Positions 19,038-27,678 of a stretch of DNA of 64,000 nucleotides are shown piece by piece (positions within the stretch are counted from its first letter, which is position 1; each line of letters opens with the position of its first letter). The notes beneath the pieces are model-generated. The model worked only from the letters and a program-made list of their open reading frames with translations, did not search any database and was not told where the DNA came from. Source of the DNA: Croceivirga radicis (GTDB taxonomy: Bacteria; Bacteroidota; Bacteroidia; Flavobacteriales; Flavobacteriaceae); NCBI RefSeq assembly GCF_002072105.2, contig NZ_MTBC01000004.1, positions 388,182 through 452,181 of the forward strand, in the 5' to 3' direction. A program made the position numbers and the translations under genes.

Positions 19038-22000
19038 TTAGTTCAATAATTTACTAGGTGGAAATCCAAATTGCTTTTTAAAACATCTACTAAAATATAG
19101 AGGATCTTTAAAGCCTGTAGTATATGCAACTTCAGAAACATTGTACTTTCTAGATTTTAGTAATTGGGCGGACTTTTTAAGCCTAACCGTACGGATAAAC
19201 TCATTGGGAGACAAATCTGTAAGCTCCTTAATTTTTCTGTATAACTTAGAAGAACTTACTCCCATTTCTTTACATAGATAGGTAGTAGTTAGTTCAGAAT
19301 TGCCCATTTGATCCATAATGATTTGGGTTACTTTCTGCATAAACTCTTCATCTATGGGCGAATGTGTTAGCAAACTTACTTCGCTCTCTACCTCTTCAGA
19401 AAATTTAGCTTTTAGCTCTAATCTATTCTTTATCATGTTGTCTACAACAGTTCGCAACAGAGCCGGTTCAAAAGGTTTTACAATGTACCCATCTGCACCT
19501 GCTCCGTAGCCCTTTACTTTATCTTCATTTTCAGATAAAGCTGTTAATAGAATTACGGGTATATGGCTTATCTCTTCGTCTTGTTTTAATGCTTTACAAA
19601 ATTCAATTCCGGTCATTACAGGCATCATTACGTCTGCAATACAAAGTATTGGCTTTATTTTTTTACATAGATTTAAACCTTCTTCTCCATTTTCTGCCAT
19701 ATACACCTTATAGAAATCAGATAGGTAATCTACCAAGTACTTACGTAGCTCTACATTATCTTCTACAACCAGTATTTTTTGCTTTACTTGGGTGTTATTT
19801 TGGGCTTTTTTAGCTGTTATTTCTAGAACTTCAATTGGCCTATCCTGTTTAGCAGTTACTACATATTCAAAAACTTCATCCTCTGTATAACTATCCCTAC
19901 CTATAGGCAATTCTACCACAAAAGAACTACCCTTGCCCAATGCACTATTTACGGTAATGTCTCCTTTATGTAACCCAATTAATGATTTTACCAAGGATAA
20001 CCCAATTCCAGAGCCGGTATTGTAATCTTTATTGTTGGTAGCTTGATAAAAACGACTAAATATTTTATCTAAACTTTTGGCAGGTATACCAATACCATCA
20101 TCAGAAATTTCTACTACCAGAATATTCTTGTTGTTCTCCTTGGTACGTAAGAACAAATCTACCGTTCCATATGCCTCGGTAAATTTTAGCGCATTGGATA
20201 ATAGGTTATATACGATTTTATCGTACTTATCAGAATCTATCCAGCCCTTAATTTCTTCTTCCTCTACTATAAAATTATAGGTGATGTTCTTTTTAAAAGC
20301 AAGTTCTTTAAAAGATTCAAATATGTGCTTGGTATACAGGACAACATCTGTTTGTGCCACTTTAAGTTTTAGTTCACCGGTCTGGGCTTTTCTAAAATCT
20401 AAAACCTGATTTACCAAGTTTAGGAGCCTACTGGCATTTTGATAAATTAAATTATACCTACTTTTTTGGTATTCGGTTGCCCCTTCATTATGTTCCAATA
20501 GCTGTTTGGACGGACCTAAAATTAAGGTCAACGGTGTACGTAATTCGTGCGAAATGTTGGTAAAAAAACGTAGCTTTTCGTTGTTGAGTTTTACATCATG
20601 TTCCCGGTTCACCTTTTCGGTAAGCAAATCTGCCTTTAGCTTACTTCTGTGCTTTAATTCCCTTCTAATCAAAAAAGTAGCAATTGCTATAATTGCCAGC
20701 AATAAGGCCAGTGCTTGCGGGGTTAACCAGAATGGAGGTGAAATCTTAATGGTATATGATCTGGGCGTGCTCCAAACCCCAAAATTATTGGTGGCCCTAA
20801 CTTTAAAGGTGTACGTGTTAGGAAATAAATTGGTATACTGTACGGTACGTGAATTGCTGTTTACCGTAATCCATTCCTCATTAAACCCCTCTAATTTATA
20901 TTGGTAACGGTTTAATTTGGGGTTGGTATAAGAAGGGGTAGAAAACTGCACGGAAAAATCCCTATTGTCATAGGTAAGATGAACTGTTTCGCCCAGGTTT
21001 ATATCTTCTTTTAAAGGAATTTGGTTGTTAATTTCTTGCTGTGGCAACACCTCCTTATTTTTAACGCGTAAATCTGTAATAAACGGTCTAGGACTCCATT
21101 GGTTTTCTTTTATATGGTGGGTATCAAAATGAACTATCCCGTTCTTACCCGCTAGATAAATATTTCTACCATCAACATTTAGAAAGCCACTAGAACTGAA
21201 CACATCTAACCGATTCCCAGAGTTTACCTGAAAGGTTTTTAAGTCTTTATTTTGCGGGTTTAACCTAGCGATATTATTGTTATTAATGTTTAACCATAGA
21301 TTACCCATTCCATCTGTTTCCAAATCGGTAATCCATTTTCCTACCAGCTCTTTGGGCTCTTTTACATTTACAAATTGCTCCGTTTGTGCATCAAAATAAC
21401 TTAAACCTACACGCGTTGCGATCCAAACCTTGTTTTGATTATCTACCAATACATCGCCTACGTTGTCCTCAAAAACCAATTTATCGCCATCTTGGGGTTT
21501 GGTTTTATAAGTTCTAATAGAACCGGTGTCTACTACATACCTTACAATACCCGTTTCCGTAGCCATCCAAACAATACCCTTTTCATCTTTATCTAGTGCA
21601 TTGATCTTAAAACCAGGTACCAAATGCATATTGGCATCAACAACCGTGTTGGTTTTAAGATCTAGTAGTTTTGCCCCATCTCCAAAAGAGCCCACCAATA
21701 GTTGGGCATTGCTTATTTCTTGAAAAGCGAAGATTGGGAAATTTCCAAAACCTAAATCGAGTTCCTTATGCTTTTTGGTCGCCAAATTGTAATGCAGTAT
21801 TTTCCCGTTCCATAAACCGCAGTAAAAAGAATTACCGTCTACGGAATAAATGCTCGCAATGTCCTCATTTTGATCATACAGGGGAATAAATCTACCTTTA
21901 TCACTTATAAACAAACCGTTATGGCGGGTAGCTACCACTACTTGGTTGTTGGCGGTTTTAGCAAAGCCTCTAATTCTAGGGGCCTTATTTCCAATATATT

Positions 22001-23099
22001 TTGAAATATCCTTACTTATTTTAAACTGGTTTTGAAAAGGATCATATTTATCCAATCCATCTTCCGTACCAATCCATAATACGCCAGAATCGTCTAAATA
22101 GAGTGAAGAAACCAAATTGTCTATTAAACTGGTATCATCAGATAAAACAGAATAGTACCATGTATAATCCCCATTAGGAATATCTTCTAAATTTTTACAT
22201 TCCAACAAACCGCCAAGGGTACCCACCCAATACGAACCATCTTGGGTTTGTGCCACCGATAAAAAATAAGGACCAAGACTTCTTCTTCTGGTTTCGTCTT
22301 GTATATAAAGATTTACAAATTGGTCCGTTTCCGTATCCAATTTATAGAGACCGGCCCTAGTCCCTACAAAAATATTTTGCTTTAAATCTTCGTAAATAAA
22401 ATTGATATAAGGGTTTTTTTGGTTGGTTTGTGGTATTTCCAATTCAAACGTTTGTTTCTGGGTCACCCTTCCGTTCGCATCTAAACGTAGTTTGGCTATG
22501 CCCACGTTTTCATAGCTACCCACCCAAATATTACCATTTTTATCTTCAAAAATTTCTTTAACATAATTAAAGCCCGTAAGCTCAATTTTTTGAAAGCTGT
22601 CCGTATCTGCTAAAAACCGATACAAACCTTTGGTTTTGGTACCCACCCAAACAGTACCCTTCCGGTCTACCAAAACGGAACGAACTTCTTCGTCTGGTAG
22701 ACTAGCGGGATTATCTGGTTGAGTCAAAAAAGTGGTAAAGGTATAGGTATCCATTTCAAAACGGGTTAAGCCTTTACGGGTACCTATCCATAAAATATTA
22801 TTGGTATTATCTAACTCTAAAGCAGTTATATCATCATTATTTAAATATTTACCTTCCTCAGAATTACTCGTAAAAGTCTTAAACTCATAACCATCAAAAC
22901 GGTTTAAACCCGCAAAAGTTCCAAACCATAAAAAGCCGTTCTTGTCTTGTACTATATGCCTTATGGAATTGTGAGACAATCCATTATTGTCGTTATAGTG
23001 CTCTAACTTTATTTCTTGAGCAAAATGAAATTGTACCAAGAACAAGCATGCCAGAATTAGAAGGCCGCTCTTTGTAAACTTATGGTTTGATACCTGCAT
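19038..23099 (-). CDS. Hybrid two-component system sensor/regulator (HTCS)
   Basis: The protein has 1353 residues. In order it has a signal peptide, two seven-bladed Reg_prop beta-propellers (about 30-750, with many WIGT and GLWNGK-type repeats), a Y_Y_Y domain (about 765-835) and a transmembrane helix (about 843-865). These are followed by HisKA with FFTNISHELRTPL, a HATPase, a receiver domain with the phosphoacceptor in IADVMMP, and a C-terminal AraC-type HTH ending KKQFGFPPSKLLN. HTCS proteins bind a breakdown product in the periplasm and switch on the surrounding locus. It is the last gene of the GH92-GH28-GH115 run, 48 bp after GH115, and is the obvious candidate regulator of the locus. 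Confidence 0.95.
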   Translation of the reverse strand: MQVSNHKFTKSGLLILACLFLVQFHFAQEIKLEHYNDNNGLSHNSIRHIVQDKNGFLWFGTFAGLNRFDGYEFKTFTSNSEEGKYLNNDDITALELDNTNNILWIGTRKGLTRFEMDTYTFTTFLTQPDNPASLPDEEVRSVLVDRKGTVWVGTKTKGLYRFLADTDSFQKIELTGFNYVKEIFEDKNGNIWVGSYENVGIAKLRLDANGRVTQKQTFELEIPQTNQKNPYINFIYEDLKQNIFVGTRAGLYKLDTETDQFVNLYIQDETRRRSLGPYFLSVAQTQDGSYWVGTLGGLLECKNLEDIPNGDYTWYYSVLSDDTSLIDNLVSSLYLDDSGVLWIGTEDGLDKYDPFQNQFKISKDISKYIGNKAPRIRGFAKTANNQVVVATRHNGLFISDKGRFIPLYDQNEDIASIYSVDGNSFYCGLWNGKILHYNLATKKHKELDLGFGNFPIFAFQEISNAQLLVGSFGDGAKLLDLKTNTVVDANMHLVPGFKINALDKDEKGIVWMATETGIVRYVVDTGSIRTYKTKPQDGDKLVFEDNVGDVLVDNQNKVWIATRVGLSYFDAQTEQFVNVKEPKELVGKWITDLETDGMGNLWLNINNNNIARLNPQNKDLKTFQVNSGNRLDVFSSSGFLNVDGRNIYLAGKNGIVHFDTHHIKENQWSPRPFITDLRVKNKEVLPQQEINNQIPLKEDINLGETVHLTYDNRDFSVQFSTPSYTNPKLNRYQYKLEGFNEEWITVNSNSRTVQYTNLFPNTYTFKVRATNNFGVWSTPRSYTIKISPPFWLTPQALALLLAIIAIATFLIRRELKHRSKLKADLLTEKVNREHDVKLNNEKLRFFTNISHELRTPLTLILGPSKQLLEHNEGATEYQKSRYNLIYQNASRLLNLVNQVLDFRKAQTGELKLKVAQTDVVLYTKHIFESFKELAFKKNITYNFIVEEEEIKGWIDSDKYDKIVYNLLSNALKFTEAYGTVDLFLRTKENNKNILVVEISDDGIGIPAKSLDKIFSRFYQATNNKDYNTGSGIGLSLVKSLIGLHKGDITVNSALGKGSSFVVELPIGRDSYTEDEVFEYVVTAKQDRPIEVLEITAKKAQNNTQVKQKILVVEDNVELRKYLVDYLSDFYKVYMAENGEEGLNLCKKIKPILCIADVMMPVMTGIEFCKALKQDEEISHIPVILLTALSENEDKVKGYGAGADGYIVKPFEPALLRTVVDNMIKNRLELKAKFSEEVESEVSLLTHSPIDEEFMQKVTQIIMDQMGNSELTTTYLCKEMGVSSSKLYRKIKELTDLSPNEFIRTVRLKKSAQLLKSRKYNVSEVAYTTGFKDPLYFSRCFKKQFGFPPSKLLN

Positions 23100-23147
23100 T
23101 ATTGCAATTAGGTTTATTCTTTTAAATAGAATTGGAAATATACTCTT

Positions 23148-26120
23148 TTAGTTATTAATTCTTGTTTCTGGAGGAAAATCATAGCTCTGTTTTCTTCCCC
23201 CTAAGTCTATTAAAATCTGGTCTAGAAACAAGCCTTCATCTAACATCCAAATTTTAAGGGTATGTTTACCGGCTTGTTTTACCAATTGTTTTTTAAGGGC
23301 AACGGCTTTATTTTTTAGTACATTCTGCTTCCATTCATCACTTCTGCCTATGGTTTCAAAATCTAAAATTACTGGTGCACCATCATCTATTGCAATAGCA
23401 CATTTTACCCCTCTTCCTTTATGAACGGGATGTGTGGGCAATGCAGAAACGGAAACGATTGCCTCACCTAGATTAAAGCTGTAAAAATCATAAGTTAATA
23501 CGGGCAAACCCTCTAAATCTTTAGTAGTGGTTTTGTTTATGCCATTCTTAGTAAAACCAACTCCTATTAGTTCTTTACTGTAGCCCAAACCAGAAATGGT
23601 AACCCAACCTTGGTTGTCCGCATCCGTTTTAGTTGTATAATTGGCTGCTTTTATAGACACATAACCTTTGTCTTCTACAAAACCATTAAAATTATTTAAC
23701 GCCTTAAATTTTGGATTGTAAGCAGAAACGCCAATAGTAAAAGTGGTGTCTTTTGTCTTAATTTGTAAGGCACTGTTGGTTTTAAAGCTAGGCGGTATTA
23801 ACTGGTAATCGTGGCCTAATGGTGCCTCTTTGGCATCTTTCCCTTTAGGTACTATTTCCCAATCTATGGTTACCCATAAACGCTCTTCTTTTTTTCCAAA
23901 TTCATTTAAAAGTGTTCCTTCCGTGGCACTCACTTTTATCCAATCTGCCAAAGGTTTAATGCTCCAACTTTGTGCCTGTTCACCTTTTAAAAACAGATCG
24001 ATAAAATAACTACTATTGGTATACCGATTAAAAACAGGCAGTACATCTGCAAAACTGTTTACCGTTTTATTGTTTACAGGCATATCATAGCCCTCTAATA
24101 GTACACCTATACTAGATGTGTTTTCTTCTGGAATAGCGTATTGACTAGGCTTATCGTAAACCGGCAAATACCTAGGAGACATACTCATTATATGCTTCCA
24201 TTTACCCCCCAGCAACTCGTTATTATAAAAATTGGTCTCTGTTACAATACGTTTATAAGCATTATGGGCCAATACCGCATAATCGTTAGCACTTTGTCTG
24301 TTTTGCTTTGCATAAAACTCATTTTTATACGTATACAACCATTTCTGGTTCATTTTTACTGAAGCCATAACAGGATAATATACCAATTGATAGAATGAGC
24401 TTTGGTTTTCTTTATCAATAGCGTTGTAAAGCCTTTCTACTTTTTCTTCTATACGTTTAAAAGCAGCCAGCCGTTTACCCACCTCATCACCATACTGAAA
24501 TTGACTAAATTCGTTCGTTTTGGGTTTTGTTGTAGGCTCTGTTTGGCTCCAAGCCATAAATTCTGGTCTTCTTTTAAAAGACAAGTATCTTTCTTCTTCT
24601 AAAATAGTATACGCCTCTAAACCCATTGTATCGCCATACAAAGCTTGCAACCACTTAACATTATGTTTTTTAACGTCTGTTACCTCCTTAAAACTTTCTA
24701 TGTTCCAGGCCATATCCAAGAAGAGTTCTAGATTGTATTCATGTGGCTTAATATCGCCCACATTAAGTATCCAAATATCTTTGGCACCAAAGAAATAGGC
24801 CTTTTTCATTTCGGACCACATCTGCAATGGGTGTGTAGAATTTAACCAGAGATAATCGTGAGGTCTACCCCAATAAGAAGTATGGTAGTAAACGCCCGCC
24901 CCGCCTTTACGCTGTTGTTCTTCTGGGGTGCTTAGTTGTCTAATATATCCGTAATTATCATCTGTCCAAATAAGGGTAATATCTTCTGGTACTTTTAGCC
25001 CATTTTGATAGCTAGTTAATACTTCTTTGTACGGAATAAAAGCTTGTGGAATTTTATGTGCCGGTTTTTTTTGGGTCTTTTCCAATATGCTTCTTTGGTC
25101 GCTTATAATAGTTTCCAATAGTTTTACTTGCCCTTCAATATCATAATCACCCAAAATCATAGGAGAATCATGCTCTCCCCGCATACCGGTGGTATATATA
25201 GCTTCAAAATTTGCGGTTTCTTTGGCTCTTTTGGTAAATAGTTCTTTAATAGGTTCCGCATTGGTATCATACCTATATTCCCCCATGGTTTCTTTGTTCC
25301 ATTCCATATTAATATTGCACAACATGGGTTCTGCATGAGAACTACCTACCACAATGGCATATTGGTCTGCAACTACTTTGTTTTCTGGATAGTAATAGAA
25401 AGGCTGTGTACTACTATGCATTGCCGGCCAAACGGTATTGGCTTTTAGGCGCAACATTAATTCAAATATTTTTGCATACGTTTTTGGACCTATATCTCCT
25501 GTTTCTGGTTCAAAAGTTTTAGCTGCCCAAGGTTGTAAGCCCCAATCTTCGTCGTTTAAAAAAATACCACGGTATTTTACTGAGGGCGACTCAGAAATTG
25601 GGTCTTTAATTTGTAACGAAATGCGTTCTTGTTTGGCAGGCTCCACATCTGCCCACCATTTCCAAGCAGAAACACCTATTTCTTTAGAAAGTTGTAATAA
25701 TCCATAGGCAGTGCCCCTACGGTCGCTACCCACTACCATTAAAGCTTGGTCTATATTTTTATGTGGATTTGCCACAAGAAAATACCCGTAACGCTCCCAG
25801 CTACCTTTAAATGCATCAACATTTATTTTGTTTGCTTTTACCAATTGGTCTATGAATTTACTGTGACCAAGGGTACCCGCAAGTATAACGGTGGATTTAG
25901 TTGTTTTAGGCGAATGAGAAATTACCGCTTTTTTACCAGTAACAGTAAATATATCTTCTACCAATAATTGCGCTGCAATATGAACCACTGCTGCATCTTT
26001 GGCATCCGTAATTATGGTTGGCGCCACATCTGTTACCAAATCAACTGTAAAAGGAGCATTGGATTGGGCATAAAATGAACAAACTAAAAAATTGAAGAAA
26101 ACAAGGCTTAGATATCTCAT
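23148..26120 (-). CDS. Alpha-glucuronidase, GH115
   Basis: The 990-residue secreted protein has a signal peptide ending VCSFYAQS. The domains follow the GH115 plan: an N-terminal domain, then a barrel with KYRGIFLNDEDWGLQPWA, TGMRGEHDSPM, LIWTDDNYGYIRQL and WILNVGDIKPHEYN, then helical and C-terminal carbohydrate-binding-like domains. GH115 enzymes remove alpha-1,2-linked (4-O-methyl-)glucuronate, classically from xylan. No xylanase is visible here, so another GlcA-bearing glycan is likely. It is 3 bp from GH28 and cotranscribed with it. Confidence 0.95.
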   Translation of the reverse strand: MRYLSLVFFNFLVCSFYAQSNAPFTVDLVTDVAPTIITDAKDAAVVHIAAQLLVEDIFTVTGKKAVISHSPKTTKSTVILAGTLGHSKFIDQLVKANKINVDAFKGSWERYGYFLVANPHKNIDQALMVVGSDRRGTAYGLLQLSKEIGVSAWKWWADVEPAKQERISLQIKDPISESPSVKYRGIFLNDEDWGLQPWAAKTFEPETGDIGPKTYAKIFELMLRLKANTVWPAMHSSTQPFYYYPENKVVADQYAIVVGSSHAEPMLCNINMEWNKETMGEYRYDTNAEPIKELFTKRAKETANFEAIYTTGMRGEHDSPMILGDYDIEGQVKLLETIISDQRSILEKTQKKPAHKIPQAFIPYKEVLTSYQNGLKVPEDITLIWTDDNYGYIRQLSTPEEQQRKGGAGVYYHTSYWGRPHDYLWLNSTHPLQMWSEMKKAYFFGAKDIWILNVGDIKPHEYNLELFLDMAWNIESFKEVTDVKKHNVKWLQALYGDTMGLEAYTILEEERYLSFKRRPEFMAWSQTEPTTKPKTNEFSQFQYGDEVGKRLAAFKRIEEKVERLYNAIDKENQSSFYQLVYYPVMASVKMNQKWLYTYKNEFYAKQNRQSANDYAVLAHNAYKRIVTETNFYNNELLGGKWKHIMSMSPRYLPVYDKPSQYAIPEENTSSIGVLLEGYDMPVNNKTVNSFADVLPVFNRYTNSSYFIDLFLKGEQAQSWSIKPLADWIKVSATEGTLLNEFGKKEERLWVTIDWEIVPKGKDAKEAPLGHDYQLIPPSFKTNSALQIKTKDTTFTIGVSAYNPKFKALNNFNGFVEDKGYVSIKAANYTTKTDADNQGWVTISGLGYSKELIGVGFTKNGINKTTTKDLEGLPVLTYDFYSFNLGEAIVSVSALPTHPVHKGRGVKCAIAIDDGAPVILDFETIGRSDEWKQNVLKNKAVALKKQLVKQAGKHTLKIWMLDEGLFLDQILIDLGGRKQSYDFPPETRINN

Positions 26121-26123
26121 AAC

Positions 26124-27647
26124 TTAATAGGTTTTAACCTGTTTTATTAATTCGTCGGCAATTTGTACGTCTTTTACTTCCTTTAGAATAAGGGCTTCTG
26201 ATTTAGGATTTGGCAAGTTTACCTTTTTTATTTGCAGGTTGCTTACTTGATCAAAAACCATAGCAGGCCTATAATCCTTTTCTTTTAATTTGAAGGTGAT
26301 ATCCTTCATTTGAAGCCCTTTTACGTGCCTAACATATAAACCGTAGGCCGGCAACTCGCCAAACATAGAAAACTCAGGATAGCCTTTAACCTCTTCCGGT
26401 ACTTGAGACAATCTACTTAAGGGCACATAACCCATAGCTTTGGAAGACCTACCGGGATAGGTAATTGTAATATTCTTTAAACGGACATCTTCTACTTGGG
26501 CACCAGGAATGCCAGTGATAGAAGAAGGAAACGGGTTATGGAAAAAATTTACCTCGGGGCCCCGAACGTCATAAGCTATATCTGGTCTTCCAAAGGGTAT
26601 TTCTACCTCTATATTACTAATGCTTACGTTACGGACCACTCCTGGTTTCTCTCCAGACCTATGCCCTAAACGAATAAAAATTGCATTGCCCGTATTCTTG
26701 GCTAGGATATTAGAGACCTTAATATTTTCTATAACTCCACCATCTACCGACTCAATAGCAATGGCCGAACGAAACGTATCATAAACTTGAATACTATCTA
26801 TGGTTACATTTTTAAAACCACCCAAAGAAGCCGTACCGAACTTAATAGCACTAGCACTTGACCTAATGGTACAATTTTTAATGGTAATACTATCATTAAA
26901 ATGATTAGCGGAATGCGATTTTAAACAAATGCCATCATCTGCAGTATTTAAATTGCAGTTCTGTACGGTTATGTTTTTGGAATCTACTATGTCAAAACCG
27001 TCGTTATTCCAATAGGCCCTATTAAAAATAGTTACTCCGTCATATAAGACATCTTCACATTGATCAATGGTTTGTAACCAACTCGCGGAATTTTTTAAAG
27101 TAATACCAGATACGGTGTATCCCTTACATTGGAAAAAGTTTATTAGTTCTGGACGCGCCAGTTCGTTTGGCCGCATTCTACGCGTATTGTATTTAGGGTC
27201 TATGCGCTTACCAATATGATGCAAGCTATCTACCGCCAATGCCAACGGCCTTCCTTGTCCGTCTATTGTGCCGCTACCACTTATGGCAAAATTGGTAGCA
27301 CCTTTGGCCAAAAGCAGCGCTAAATTCCCCCCATCTATTTTTCTATATTGGTAAATATCCGTGCTACCTAATAGAGTTGTACCATCTTCAAGATATAGTT
27401 CTACATTACTTTTTAGTTCTATACTGCCAGACAAAAACGTTCCTTTAGGCAAAAGTACCGTGGCCCCTTCTTTACTTTTAGTTGCTTTATCTATGGCATT
27501 TTGTATGGCCTGGGTACTTAAAGCCACACCACTACTATCTGCCCCAAAATCTAGAACATTATAGGTTTTGCGGTTTTTTTGGGCCGTAACCAGCATGGTT
27601 ATAAGCAAAAATCCTAGGAAGACAATCGCTTTTAAATTTGAATACAT
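26124..27647 (-). CDS. GH28 family glycoside hydrolase (polygalacturonase-like)
   Basis: The 507-residue secreted protein forms a right-handed beta-helix. The signal peptide ends MLVTAQK, and the Pectate_lyase_3-like start is YNVLDFGADSSGV. The active-site acids lie in the segments YWNNDGFDIVDS and NTADDGICLKS. The canonical GHG motif is replaced by FGTASLGG, and the RIK motif by IFIRLGHR. These changes, common in PUL-encoded members, argue against plain polygalacturonan as substrate. It is flanked by GH92 and GH115 in one operon. Confidence 0.88.
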   Translation of the reverse strand: MYSNLKAIVFLGFLLITMLVTAQKNRKTYNVLDFGADSSGVALSTQAIQNAIDKATKSKEGATVLLPKGTFLSGSIELKSNVELYLEDGTTLLGSTDIYQYRKIDGGNLALLLAKGATNFAISGSGTIDGQGRPLALAVDSLHHIGKRIDPKYNTRRMRPNELARPELINFFQCKGYTVSGITLKNSASWLQTIDQCEDVLYDGVTIFNRAYWNNDGFDIVDSKNITVQNCNLNTADDGICLKSHSANHFNDSITIKNCTIRSSASAIKFGTASLGGFKNVTIDSIQVYDTFRSAIAIESVDGGVIENIKVSNILAKNTGNAIFIRLGHRSGEKPGVVRNVSISNIEVEIPFGRPDIAYDVRGPEVNFFHNPFPSSITGIPGAQVEDVRLKNITITYPGRSSKAMGYVPLSRLSQVPEEVKGYPEFSMFGELPAYGLYVRHVKGLQMKDITFKLKEKDYRPAMVFDQVSNLQIKKVNLPNPKSEALILKEVKDVQIADELIKQVKTY

Positions 27648-27678
27648 TTACATTAGTTTTTAATTATACCACCTTATC

